Shown piece after piece: positions 22,998 to 34,665 of a DNA stretch of 64,000 bases. The notes beneath the pieces were generated by a model. It was not told the DNA's origin. It did no database searches and was given only the letters and a program-made list of their open reading frames with translations. The position numbers were made by a program, and so were the translations under genes. The number at the start of each line of letters is the position of its first letter. Within the stretch, counting starts at the first letter, position 1. The DNA comes from Haemonchus contortus (taxonomy: Eukaryota; Nematoda; Chromadorea; Rhabditida; Trichostrongylidae). The DNA is taken from NCBI GenBank assembly GCA_000469685.2, contig LS997567.1, positions 14,124,594 to 14,188,593 of the forward strand, read 5' to 3'.

Positions 22998-25337
22998 TTA
23001 GTTTTGCTTCCTGCTACAGCTCACTACAGCTCGTCGTACTACTAGTGCTCGTTGCGCATCGAGATTGTGCCTGTTAGGCTTTTTGCTTTGCCCCGGGAAA
23101 CTTTGCTGATTTCGACCTCTTCTTCTAGGGTTCTTCTGTTCCCTTGTGCCGTTTTGTTCTTTCAGCACCATGTTCAATTTTTCCAGAACATTGGTTCCGA
23201 GAATTACCATGTTATCATTTGATTTCCTTACAAACATAGCCACTCTTTGTGGTTTTACATTCTTGGTCTTTATTGTAAGACGAATCGCACCTTTGAACTC
23301 CATTGGGTTTCCTGATGCGTCATAAATTGTTCTCTGATAAGTAACCTCTTCGACATCTTTATCGATGTCAAATCATGCTCTTTGCGCTTCTCGCAGCATT
23401 TTTAGCGGTAGGATACTGATTTGGGATCCAGTGTCCAGTAAAGCATTTCTAGACATACCCAAGAGATTTACTTTGGCTACTGTCTGCTTGCCGAAGAGCT
23501 CATTTTGTGCATTAAATTTGACTTGGATCTCCCCACATTCCCACTTGTCTAGTGTTGTGGTAAAAGTCTGGACTTTCGGGCCATGCTCTTCTTGATTACG
23601 GCTGGAAGATTGTCTGTCGAAAGGTGCAGAGTTGCCTGGTGTTGACGATGGCGACGCCGGACACTCTTTGTTGCGAGCACCTCTAGCCTTCCAGCAGTAC
23701 CGTTTGAAATGCCCTTGCTTTTTGCAAAACGAACATGCTACGGTATGAAGCTGGTGTTCGTTCTTGTAACTATCAGAAGGAATAGCATCGCGGTTTATGC
23801 TTTGTCTAAAGCTCAAGTTGTTTTCCTGGCTCGCTCTGAGAGAGAATCGCACCGCTTTAGCCACTTGTTGGCTTTGCTCAATGCTTTGTGCCAAGTTTTT
23901 AAGTTTTTCATAGGCTTCTTCCTGTTTGGATTGCTCTAAAGTGTTGAAGAGTTTGACATATTCCTTCCATTCTGTGAGTTGTGTTATCAACTCGCTTGCG
24001 CGAATCATGGAAAATTCTTTTTCACTCGCATCTGGGTATACTTTACGAGTTAAGTCCTCAAGTTCAAGACAGTAATCTGTTACCGATGAACGTTTCCGAA
24101 GCTGTTTCAACTTTATGTATGTCTCTGTGCGTTGAGCAACTTCATTTTCCTTGAGTTCGGCTCGCAGAGCTTCCACAAAATTGACATAACTACCCTCTTT
24201 CAAACTACGGGGCAGGGTTTCCACAACTGCTTTCGGATACCCTTGCAGTTTTGAACACATAAGGTGAATTAGCATCTCATCTTGTAGGCCTAATCCACCA
24301 TATTTCATACGGAAAGAAGTTATGAATTGTTCGAATCCCCTTCCTTGAGTATGTGAGAAGGGTGGTACCTCCGGTAATGCCATAGCCGCCAAAGCTATAC
24401 CCACATTCATTTGTGGTGGAAACTGGGATATAGATGGAAGCGCACCTTGGCTGCTCTGCGTCTGTGGTGCGGTCGTTGACCTCTCTTTCCCTCGTGACGA
24501 CTGTATAAAGGCATTATTGACTAATTCAACGTCGTCATTCAGAGAGACCGGAGTGCAGTCTTTATAGCTAACTGTTTTGAAAGGATTGAACTGACTTCGT
24601 TCAGCTTCGGCTAAGTTGAAGAGCGTGAGCTCTGCAAACGGAGCGCGATCTCGTTCTCTAACTAGGTTTATGGCACTTCTGAAGCTTGTGCTAGTGCTTG
24701 GGTTATCCACTTCGATTGGCTGTTCTCTCTGAAACAGTTGCCTATTAGCACTTTCAGATCGCTCATGCCCGACAAGATGGGCAAAGTTCGGGGTATCCGA
24801 ACAAGGCTCCTTGTGTTTTCCATGTTTACCAAAATAGGTCTTTACTGTGCTGACAACTTCAGTTGACGCTACATTCAAAAAGCGCGCTAATTTTCTCATA
24901 CACTGATCATCGTGTAGTGCTTGTGCCTGAAATTCTTTGAGCTCACTTATCAGCTGTTCCCAATTGTAGTTCTCCCACAGAAGGAGATGATCTATCAATT
25001 GGCTGATTTTCGGCATTTCTCTGTTTAGGATTTCACAGCTGCCACTTGCAAGTTCTGAGACTGTCAGAGCTATTTCATCACGGTTCTTTTCCGCTGCCCG
25101 TGTTCTATTGTCCTTCCATATCTCTCGTTGGACTCGCTCTGGCAATGTCTGGAGCGCTTGCACCTCGTTTTGTACAATGCATACTGAGGATTTTACCTGG
25201 CCCGCTTGTTGTAAGAGCTTTTGAATTTGCTCCATCGGCGTTGCCACCTGCGATTGTAGGTTCGTGTCCTGATCATCGTCCCCGCTCTCAAAGGACAACA
25301 TTTGTTCGATTTCCTTATCAATCTCGTTTTCAGCCAT
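22998..25337 (-). pseudogene. gypsy-type Gag-protease reading frame with one in-frame stop
   Basis: A single frame on the minus strand. The likely start is the methionine at 25337 (MAENEIDKEIEQML); an upstream ATG at 25430 is also in frame. A capsid-like region occupies roughly residues 330-530 of the longer form (GFEQFITSFRMKYGGLGLQD and KLKQLRKRSSVTDYCLELED). A zinc knuckle CSFCKKQGHFKRYC lies near 23700-23740. The protease active site is NALLDTGSQISILPL near 23410-23450. A TGA at 23373-23375 interrupts the frame, which then continues as FDIDKDVEEVTYQRTIYDAS and VMFV/NMVILGTNVL-like protease residues to 22998. Apart from the stop it is intact, implying the frame was under selection until recently. 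Confidence 0.85.
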
Positions 25338-25834
25338 AGTCTGAACGAGAATCATCGATATGATAATCCGATATCGCCACGAGATGAGAAAATCTCGGTT
25401 TATGGGAGCACGGAATCGAACAAATTCCAAAGAAACAGTCAGTGGTTGTGTGGCAGATGCCTTTTTGCGCCTTTTCTGCGCCCACTGGACTCGCTTTAAC
25501 TAGCAATAGCAGCTGACCGCGATTGAACCTCGCCTAAGCTTGCTAAAGCAGTTCCGCGATCGGTGCACCCTTCTACAAGGCTAGTTGGCAAAAAAAATTT
25601 TTGCGCAGAGTTCGGCCTTGTAAAATGCTTACCCGCCCACTAAGATGTCAAGTGGACCGATACTGATAATCGTCAACTGCTCTTAGAGGTGCTACCCCAC
25701 GGCAGCTATCCAGCTCCACCGCGACTGACGGCACAAGAGCTGGTCGCACTCCTAGAAGCTGGAGGGCAACTCCGCTTCTAGTGCTATAAAATCGCTTATC
25801 CTAAAGCTCGACCAGGTCCTATATTCGACCCCCA

Positions 25835-26098
25835 TGTGGGTTCAGCCTCACTTTGTCTGGGTTCGGTTGAACTGGTCAGATGCGTCCGGCGAGCAAAAGG
25901 AAAGCGATTTATAACAGAAACAATAGAACGCGGATAACAGTACAAAAGAAATGAACAACAATAATGCACCACAGTGGCGACGGTGCGCCCTTATATAGGG
26001 GTGGCCGCGTCACGTCAATAGGTCAATACATTAACGTAGTAGATCACATTAGTACGTTGACCAATTGAAACGTCAAGGAGGTCCATCCATACTCTACA
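25835..26098 (-). repeat. 5' LTR of the gypsy-type element
   Basis: Direct repeat of 21859-22122 with the same ends and TATA box (minus strand, 25997-25990). Directly downstream on the minus strand is TGGGGGTCGAATATAGG. This begins with the TGG expected of a tRNA primer-binding site, though I could not match it to a specific tRNA. Confidence 0.9.
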
Positions 26099-26304
26099 AC
26101 TGAAAAATGTTTCCAATCTGAATTTTTCGCACATTATCACCTAACTCCAGCTCGAGGACACAAACATTTTTCTTCGTAAATTTTTCGGTAAAGGGTGCTC
26201 TTCCAAAGTCTCCAAATGATACAGCCTGTTCATGTCTTCGTGTCATGTTTATGATCAACGCAGCAGTATTGCTTTGTTTACGTGATGTTCTTCATTTTCA
26301 GGCA

Positions 26305-27153
26305 ATGGGGAGAGTAAAGTTGCTTTCGGAATTTGAGAAAGGTCAAATCTTCGCGAAAAAGGAGCAGAGGCTGTCGAATCGTAAAATCGCGCAAGGTTTG
26401 GGTCGATGTCACGCAGTTGCGGACAATTTCATCAAGAATCCTGAAGCCTGTTGAATCAGAGAAACGCTGGACGTCCTTCGCTGCTGTCCGACTGAGACAA
26501 GCGCCGTATTTCAAGGGAAGCGTCGAATTCCACCAAGTTCTCTATGGAAATATGATCGTTTCTGTGCCTCAATGTCTCAGAAACACTGTTTGGAAGGTGA
26601 TCAGAAAGCTCAGGTTCATCGTCACGCGAAAAAGGCGTAAGGCGTGCTTCCACGACAAAAAGATATAGGGAAAATCGGGTCGCTTTAGCCAAAAGCTGCA
26701 GCCGAACCGAATCGACGAAATTATTCTTCATGTGCTGGCTTTTGACCTTCCTTATCTTGATGGTTTTTGCTCTACAAGATGTTTTGCCGATGAAAAGAAG
26801 TTTAATTGCAATGGTTCAGACGGGAACCAATTTAATTGGCACGACCTGAGGAACGAAAAACTTCAGTTCTAAAGACGGAACTTCAAGGGAGAAGGAGTCA
26901 TGAATTGGGTCGCGATTTCATCGAGTAGGCGTATCCGTTTATGTTTTGTACCAAAAAAGATAATTTCGTCCTCTCACCAAACTGGAAGGCGACGTGCACT
27001 TATTACTTTCTTCTCTCAGAATCGGCACCGAAATCTTGTTTTGCAGCCCCGATTTGGATTCCACATGTTGCGGAAGCTTTACGCCTGAAACAAGTGATTC
27101 CGAGGCGTCAAGGAGTTGAGAAAAACGATTATCGAAGCATGGCGATAAGTTGA
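26305..27153 (+). pseudogene. Tc3-like transposase pseudogene
   Basis: Starts at ATG 26305 after an acceptor-like TTTTCAG: GRVKLLSEFEKGQIFAKKEQ, then LSNRKIAQGLGRCHAVADNF, a Tc1/Tc3 helix-turn-helix. After a frameshift near 26440, further blocks are found in other frames: a DEKKF-type block near 26793, NQFNWHDLRNEKLQF (about 26825-26875) and GEGVMNWVAISSS (about 26890-26925), equivalent to the NFGGGTVMVWGAF block of Tc3. A C-terminal block with EKNDYRSMAIS ends near 27153. Several frameshifts make it non-functional. Confidence 0.8.
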
Positions 27154-27509
27154 TCAGAAGCTGATTGATAGTCTTTATTTGAGCTTAGGCCACCATGTTT
27201 TCGAAGTAATTCGGACTAATTGTGGACCAACTAATTATTGACTTTGCAACTTCCTCTCCTTGCTGTATGTTTGTTGTTAAATAAATTAATTTTGTTAGTG
27301 GCTGTATCATTTGAAGACGTTGGAAAAGCACCCTTCACTGAAAGTTTGACCAAAAATCGCTTGTGTTTGCGAGCTGGAATTGGGTGATAATGCGCGAATA
27401 TCAATCCAGATGTGGTACATTTTTCACCCTAGCGCTTCTTCAGAAACATCGTATACTCTGAGTTATTGGGAGAATCAGAGGCGGCTGTATCATTTGGAAA
27501 TGCACTGTA

Positions 27510-28959
27510 GACAGTGAAACTGATGCGTTTCTCTTTCGCCTGTATCAATGAAGTAAAGAACTCGTAAACCGAATATTTGCATAGCATGCAGTTCACTGAT
27601 CTTTTTTAAATTCTTTCATCACAGGGAATAATCCCATGTCAAAATGACCGTTTGATATGAGTTGTCGAGCTGAATTGAGCTATATTGCTAGACGTAGTGC
27701 TTATTTGAATCTGCTGTCCGAATTTGCCGACTGATTCATTCAACGAACATAAAAGTTATAGGCGTAGCAAGGCTCACAGGGGCTCCCTGGATTGGCGATA
27801 AGCGTGGGGTTTCATGGCCACACAATCAGTAGTGTTGAGCATCGGCGTTCTTACATTTTGCAGGGTTTTCTCGTGGTGTACAAGAAAACCTTCAAATGTT
27901 GATGGCACCGCCTTCAGCGAGCTTTTGGATGCTAGAAATTATTTCGATTCTTACTTGAACCATCCAGCTGGGCCCATTTCTATTGCTATACACTTTGAAT
28001 TCACACAATGTTTACTTTCATCTTTTCATAAACCGCTACGATGAACTAACGCGAATGTTTGTAACGAAAAAGTTCTCCTCGGTGAGAGCAACGGAATGAA
28101 AAAATCTTTCAGGCTTAAACATTTACTTACTTGACTGAACAGAACAGAATTGTGCCAAGTTCCTTTCTCCTGCAGTGAAACCTGATGGCGTTCTCCACTT
28201 GGATTACGGTCATGTCAACCTTCAGACAAATGTTTTGGCGAGGAGGATCAGAACCTGCTCTCCAAACCCTCGCACATTACCAAACATGTACAACTCTCTA
28301 GACGTGTTTGCTGTTCCTTTTTCACCATCGATTCCCGCAGAGGGCCATTTTCCTCGCCTTCAATCACGCAGTCGTCTTCGCACTTAATGTTGAAGTCCCG
28401 CTAGGTAAAGAAGAAAATGTATCAACGCTGCTATTCATCAGTTGAGGCACGTTTGATATCATATGAACCGAAAGTTCTTCAAAAGATGCGACACTCACAT
28501 TCTGAACCGATTATACCCTTCGTTGTATGGGGTAGCATCCTTTCGTATACAGTGGCGGCCAGAAGTCTTCGTTGAAAGCTTTCCAGTCAAAACTTTTTTC
28601 CTAGTGAAGGGATTCAAAAAACTGATATGTCAAGCCTAACCTGAAAGCAAACCAGTTTATTCTTTTTGGCTTCAAAATGAGGGATTAGATGAGTAAGCGC
28701 AGAAGTTCTACTACAGAAGCGATTTCCCTGATTGCGAGATTAGCAATAATTGCATTTTTTGTACCCCTTTTGGGCTCGACCTTAGTACTTGTACACTCAA
28801 GGCATGCATAGAAGGACAGTAGTCGGTCAGAGAGTTTAGCTGACAGCAGCAGACATGAAGGAATCGGGCACGAAAGTCACGGTCACTTCAGGAGTTTTGA
28901 AGAGCCCACAGCAGACGATTCTTCGAGTATCCTATGCTAACAGGTCAGAAACTCTGTTT
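27510..28959. other. unassigned stretch
   Basis: No recognised element. Frames of 76 codons (27814-28044, +) and 70 codons (28175-28387, +) show no motif. Confidence 0.3.
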
Positions 28960-29460
28960 GCAATGCTTAGAGAGCGGGAGGACTCCCATGCGCTTTATCA
29001 GCCCACTTCGGACCACGCTTCGGTCGAGGGCTGACCCTCGCCTCACTGTGGCTGATATTGCCGCTGAGTTCAGTGCTAGCGATGGCATCATTGCTGGCCA
29101 GCAGGCTGTAGGAAGACCGCTATCAACAGTGCTGGTATTTATGGGAGGCGTCCGACAAAAAGCCGTTCACCAGTCTAAAAAGTAAGAGAGCTAGAGTGGA
29201 GCTTGCGCCCTGCCAGCTCAACTGGACGTCGACTGAATGTAGTCTAGTTCCTTCTACAGATCGGAGCAAGTTCAATTAGATGAGAAACGATGGTATACGC
29301 TGCGGACGACGTCCATCTGAGGAAAGGTTCAATTCAATACACCCTACCCACAATTAAGCGTGATGCAGGAAGTGTGATAGTATGCGGTGCCTCCTCCTCG
29401 GACAGAATGGGCCTGATTTTTGAACTTGACTTTGAACTTGAGGGGTGTAGTACAAGAACA
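28960..29460 (+). mobile_element. Tc1-like transposase remnant (family Tc1-B)
   Basis: Plus-strand blocks in order: SPLRTTLRSRADPRLTVADI and AAEFSASDG (second helix-turn-helix region, 29000-29090), GRPLSTVLV, KKAVHQSKK-type linker, RARVELAPCQLNWT-like residues (about 29185-29230), and YTLPTIKRDAGSVIVCGASS followed by DRMGLI (the GGGSVMVWG block, about 29337-29420). Frame breaks interrupt it. It is cut off at 29460 by the 3' tail of the CR1-like element, so the catalytic C-terminus is absent. Confidence 0.75.
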
Positions 29461-32400
29461 CTTATTTATTTATTTATTTATTTTACGGACATGCTGTAAA
29501 CATGTGAAGTGAGGGAAATAACATGACCATGGAAAAAGGAAATGAAACAAACAACAAGATTTCACAATAAACTCAGCTAAGTGAAATCAACTTGCCAATA
29601 GATTACTTGAAAGTACAGTAAGTTGGAGGCATGAGATTACGACGTGAAAGAGAATTGAAGCTAGATCTCTGCTATTGAAAGACTGTGCTTCAATTTGAGT
29701 TCTTGCTAGCATGGTTGAAACCTTAGCGAAGGAACCTCGCGTGTTAGAAGACACGATTGTGTAAAACTAAGAAAATCCTTGGTAGTTATGCCATTCAAAA
29801 TTTCATATGCCACAAGTATATCAAATTTCCTTCTTTTCCATTCAAGTGATTCTAGACCAAGAATCTTATTACGGTCACTTCCAATAGGTTTTTCATTATA
29901 ATTTAAACGATGACTTCGCATCATAAGTTTACGAGCGAAACTATTTTGTTCTCCTTCCAAACATGAACATCTTTTTTCTTATCAGGTGTGAAAACAGTAG
30001 ATCCACATTCCAAAATGGGACGGACTTAAACTTTGAAAGCCCTTAGCAAAGTTTTAGAGTCACTTGTGCGAAGCACTTCAAAAACATTGAAACTCCGACG
30101 GAGGGTTTTTGAAACTAGTACTTTATAATGGTTAGGAGAGTTAAGAAATCCATCATAATGAAATCATAAGAAATCCATCATCATATCAGGCCATTCAGCT
30201 ACTTTATCGATTGCGTTTTGGAGCTTTGTGTCAGACCCAACCCCGAAGGCCTCTTTATAAGTTTTTATGTCATCTGTGTAAAAGTTGCAAACAACGTTAA
30301 GATCCTTTGAAAACAAAGGAAAGTCTAAAGTAAATATGGTGAACGAGACCGGTGGAAGTACCTCACTTTGAGGTACTACTGATTTTACGGTACGAGCTGA
30401 TGAGAAAGAGTCCCTCACTCAAACTTGAAAAGTCCTATTATACAGAAACTCTTTCATCCGCTTTCTCACCAAAGGATGGAGACCGAGATATTCTAGCTTT
30501 TGAATCAATAACTTATGGGAAACCTTATCAAATGCTTCTTGGAAATCGAAATAAACCACATCTACACTTTTCTCCCGATCCAAAGAGGTTGTCCAGTCAC
30601 TGAGACAATCCAGTAATGAGGCTCAATAGATATACCTCAACAAAAACCACGAAGAGAATTTGGAATTATACCGAACTTGTCGAGATGGGAAACTATGTAT
30701 TTCCTGAGAATTTTTTCAAAAACTCTAGCAAAAATAGGGGTCAGACTTACAGGCCTATAGTTTCCAGGACCAGACCGTGGTTCTTTTTTGGGCAGCGGAA
30801 TGACAATAGCATGTTTCCATCTGCGAGGCACTTCACTGTTCATGAAGATAAGATCAAATAGGAACTCAAGAGAGCCAGTGATTTCATTGCTTGATAACTA
30901 AGTATGGCAGTCCATCAGGACTATGGGCTGATGAAGCCCACTCAAGCAGAATCATTGCAATCGCATCCTCTTTAAAAAACCAAGGAGCAGGTCAGTGCAA
31001 TCAATGCAAGGTGCGCCATAAATATGGTAACAACTTTTCGAACTTTCGAACCTCCGTGATTTCCTTGTTTGGAGGGTTTCTCCAAATCTGCACCTGCCCT
31101 TATGTTTATGATATACTCTAGGCCACATATCTACTCTGGTACTCTCAAGTCATCAGATTTTGAAAAACGGTGGAGCCTCGCAGACATCCACCACCCGTCA
31201 CGTCTTTGCGCGCATTCGTTCATTCCTTCTTCGGAATCGCTCCTCGTTTCAACACTTCCCACATGGCGGTCTCTTGCAACGCGATGCGCAGACAAGTCAA
31301 CGTCAAACCTTAAAACGATCGTCTTGTCTCACATACTACCCCTTTTCTGAGTAGGATAGCTTGGGAAGCAGTACGCTGCGGAACCTTCAGAAAAACACGA
31401 GAAAAACGACGGTGATTTGTTTGTATGTCCTAATCCGATGGGACGAGTCTACCCAGAGTAAATACAATTGTATCCAAACAATTTGAAAGCCTCATAAGCT
31501 TCTTCACATGAAGAAGTTGGAGAGAAAAAGCGCGTGCCGTAAGCTACTTGTGGCACGCGCTTCGCCACACTTGTTCTTGAATAGACGTTGTTCAGCGTGG
31601 AAGAAATGTTGAGATCCCAGAGTTTACATGTATTTCCCACTACGAGTGCTGAAGTCGCCGAGAAGAGTCAGGTCGCCTCTCATAGCCGTTTTCCCTCTTT
31701 GATGAGGGTTTGAGTTAGAACCTCATCCATCAGTGCGATATCGCAAATTTTGGTCGAGAAAGTTTCAAAACTTAATCCGAGCCTCTCTAAAAAGGGTTTT
31801 CTGGAAGGATCCAGCTCAAAAAATTTTCTAGGGATACGTTTTGGAAACTACAGCGCACTCGCTCACGCATGGGAAAGGATCAAGGCTGTTGCTGAGGGAA
31901 TGTTCGCGGTTTTATACCAGCTTCCAATCCTCTTACGAATTTCCCGGATCACAATTTTATCGGTCGTTGGATATAGTCTATGCTGTAGAGGGAAGCCTGC
32001 GCATCCGTACGCATCGCTGTTGCTGCTCCTGAGAAATAACTGAAAAAAGCCTGGGCTGGAGTTTCTCAAGAAACTCTGTGTGCCACCGTCGATGAGTAGC
32101 CGAAGCGTCTCCTAGCTATAATTAGTACAGGGGACGATCATCGTGTGTTCGTTTTGTAAATGCGATGCATAGTAAATAACTCACATTAATTCGCCATGCA
32201 TCAATGAGAGCTGCGATTTCTGTAGCCCAATTCTTCTGTTACCATATTTATGGCGCACCCTGTACTGGGATGCAACAGAGGTTTATTACAGGGCAAGATG
32301 AAGCAAAGGCCTTTTCAAAAGTATCGGCTCGGCTAACATCTCAGCTTTGTTTTCATCAGTTAGTGCCCTTATGGAATCCTTGCATAGAGTAGCAATGCAT

Positions 32401-34130
32401 GGCTTATCTGAAAGCCTCGAGCTCAAGATTGAATAAAAACCTTTGAACCCACCTTTTGGTAACATTTTGGCCTCAATATAAGCGCAGTATTTACTCGGTT
32501 TCTTGGTGTACTTTTTATTTAATTGATTATATCTTTCCTATTCCAAAGGCAGTTGCGTGTTTACGGCTGAATTCCAAATTCCCTTCTGTTCCACATAGAT
32601 ACAAGATAAGGGGGTAACTTGAACATTGATGGAGAGAGCCTTTTGAAAGGTATGAATAGATCCATCGCATGGTGTATGATCGCAAGAAACATTTCATATT
32701 CAGCATACACTCCATTCGCACTCCTAAAAGAACCCAACCAATCAACATTTCTTAGATAAGTACGCATAGCACGAAAATTAGCTCCACGAAAGTCTCTACA
32801 ACACCTATGTACAGGGGATGGTTAGAAAGTGATAAGAAAAACTTTATTGCAGAGTGATCACTGCTTCCAATGGGAGAGACCTTAGAAATTGAGTGTAGTA
32901 ATGACGAATTGTTGCTTAAAAATAAATCGAGAAGTCAAATCTAGTCGGGAATGAGGTAAATTGAGTAAAACTATGGGTGGCAAAGCATCCCGCCTACTTG
33001 GTTTCTAGGCAATCATTGCTTTCAACTCGTGGAAACCAATCAATTAGTGGCAGATTGAAGTCTCCAGCAGTAACACAGGGTTTATTGGAGGAACTTGGAT
33101 CACTAAGGGATTTAAGGAGCTGATTGTTGTAAAAAGAGGAGCATTTAAGTGCTCTGTGAACAGCAATTTAATCTAGTTTCCTCAAAGTAGAAAGCTGTGT
33201 CACAAAATAAAATTTCACAAGAGTTCTGAATAGACTCACTCAGAAAAACCGTCGTAGAATGCTGAGGTTTTGCGAGTATGGCGACTCCACCTCCCTTCTT
33301 AAATTTTCTATCAGTTCTGAAACAATAATGTGTAATGTGAAGCAGCAATACTCAATAGCTAGACAATATCATGCTTAGAATTCAATCACGTTTCAGTAAG
33401 AATTGCGAGGCCACACTCTTCTTCACGAAGGAAGGCCGTCAAAGCATCTTTGTTTTTTACCCATGAACGGATATTGGCATAGAAACAATTCGAGAAAATC
33501 CTAAACGGACAAGGATATTTTATGCGCTTACCGAAATCTCGCCACTGGACATTGAACCAAGAGATCTATTTGACTAAGCTCGTCAACATGCTGATGAAGG
33601 TGAGCAGGCTTATTCAAGTTCAAGTTGGCCAAGCGTGCTGCGCGGATACGTGTTCCTTCTTCTTGAGTGAAGGGAAACGCATGAAGCCCTCTTTATGAAA
33701 AAACGAACGTACCAAGAAGCACGCTGAAAACAGTACTTTGGAGCTTAGAAGAAGGTAGAACTACATTTACAAGTCGTGATTTAGTATTATCATGTTTGCC
33801 GAGGTGATATACAGCGACAGGGATGCATTGAACATCAAGATGATTGAGTATCGAATTGACTTCGTTAAATCGTTCTCCTTCTTGAGTTTTTCGTTCTCAT
33901 CCGATAATTTACTAGACCATTCATTGACCGCCAACAACTGATCTCTAGTATCCTTGAACACAGCTAGGATAATTTTGACATACTCAGGAAGTTTCTCATC
34001 CGAAGTGATCAATTTCAACAATTGATCGTCCTCGTCAGAGGAGAGCATTCATCATTTTTCCGCTTAGCCGTTGGAACAGGAAGAGGTCTAGGTGTTTCCA
34101 TTGATGAATGACGATCCAGTCAGACAGTGT
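29461..34130 (-). mobile_element. CR1-like non-LTR retrotransposon (family CR1-B), near full-length, interrupted
   Basis: Minus strand, 5' to 3': a 93-codon coiled-coil frame (34048-33767) suggests ORF1. The endonuclease follows with KNKDALTAFLREEECGLAIL (about 33450-33390), FKKGGGVAIL, GDFNLPLIDWFPRVESND (about 33060) and IGSSDHSAIKFFLSLS (about 32870). The RT gives RRWKHAIVIPLPKKEPRSGP and GNYRPVSLTPIFARVFEKIL (30820-30720), then a YTDD box (NFYTDDIKTYKE, about 30290). The C-terminal domain gives KILGLESLEWKRRKFDILVA (about 29850). It ends with AATAAATAAATAAATAAG, the microsatellite tail usual for CR1/L2-type elements. Frameshifts are moderate. A maT-like transposon sits between the finger region and the rest of RT. 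Confidence 0.85.
31007..32262 (+). mobile_element. maT-like Tc1/mariner-superfamily transposon, copy A
   Basis: Ends are inverted: CAAGGTGCGCCATAAATATG (left) and, reverse-complemented, CAGGGTGCGCCATAAATATG (right), with TA at 32263-32264. Decayed transposase pieces on the plus strand: IAPRFNISHMAV-type helix-turn-helix residues (about 31230), FSVEEMLRSQSLHVFPTTSA-like catalytic-core residues (about 31590) and a C-terminal LLLRN-KKAWAGVSQETLCATVD segment (about 32030-32090). Frames are badly broken. It is inserted into CR1-B, whose RT coding resumes on both sides. Confidence 0.85.
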
Positions 34131-34244
34131 GAAATAACCAAGCACAAGAAATAGAATTAAAGTTCAAACATGCACCTGTACTTGTGGCTGTGAAATAAGA
34201 AATTTCGATCCCCACCTCAAGAAATCTCGGTCATATATTCTCAA

Positions 34245-34665
34245 ACTTGGGTAATTAAACCAAATTACAAATGCTGTGCCTGCGCAGACATGACGGTCGA
34301 TATAGTCTTGCCGTGGGCACAGCATCACATGCCAGCAGGAAATAGCCTGCAGCAGGATAGCTATCCGAAACACATCTCTATAGTTGTGAAGGTGGCCTAC
34401 AGCAAACAACGAACCATATTTTTGAAGATGTCAAGTCAGTCATCGGAATTGAATCTCAAAGGGCGCATGCGAAAAGAGCTCAAAGGGTGTTTTCAAGCAA
34501 GCATTGTGAAAACTGCGAAGAAAAATTCCTCAATAAGCGAAGGAGAGAACGTCATTCCAGTGTCCACTATTCGAAAACTAATCGACTCGATGTCTTCCAA
34601 TTGCAATGCTATCATCAAAAGTGGGCTTTCCTACCGAATATCGATGTTTTTGATGTCTTTCATGC
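34245..34665 (+). mobile_element. Tc1-like transposase remnant (family Tc1-C), C-terminal third
   Basis: Within the frame 34290-34754: WAQHHMPAGNSLQQDSYPKH (second catalytic block, normally QQDNDPKH, the residue before PKH altered), SSQSSELNLKGRMRKELKGC (third block, normally WPSQSPDLNPIE) and VSTIRKLIDSMSSNCNAIIK (C-terminal signature). Order and spacing match Tc1 transposases. Substitutions at catalytic blocks make it inactive. This explains the 154-codon open frame. Confidence 0.8.

Larger units (their letters stand above)
21859..26098 (-). mobile_element. Ty3/gypsy-type LTR retrotransposon, internal-deletion derivative
   Basis: Two 264-bp direct repeats bound the element, with a 4-bp ACTG duplication outside (21855-21858 and 26099-26102), at most 5 bp (AACTG) given one ambiguous base. 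On the minus strand the order is 5' LTR, leader of about 500 bp, gag, CCHC knuckle, aspartic protease, then directly a post-integrase pol C-terminal tail, a purine-rich GGAGGGGCG tract and the 3' LTR. RT, RNase H and the integrase core are missing, so it cannot move alone. It sits inside the left terminal repeat of the Tc3-like transposon and is therefore younger than that insertion. Confidence 0.9.
21781..27507 (+). mobile_element. Tc3-like DNA transposon with long IR/DR termini, split by an LTR retrotransposon
   Basis: TA duplications at 21779-21780 and 27508-27509 bound inverted termini beginning CAGTGCGTCTCGAAATGATA (left) and CAGTGCATTTCCAAATGATA (right, reverse-complemented). Each terminal repeat is about 210 bp and contains AAATGATACAGCC twice, outer and inner (left 21793 and 26214; right 27495 and 27312 on the minus strand). 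The copies are about 177-183 bp apart once the insertion is removed. This is the two-site arrangement known for Tc3 and other IR/DR elements. Without the 4.24-kb LTR insertion the element is about 1.48 kb, normal for the superfamily. Confidence 0.9.
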
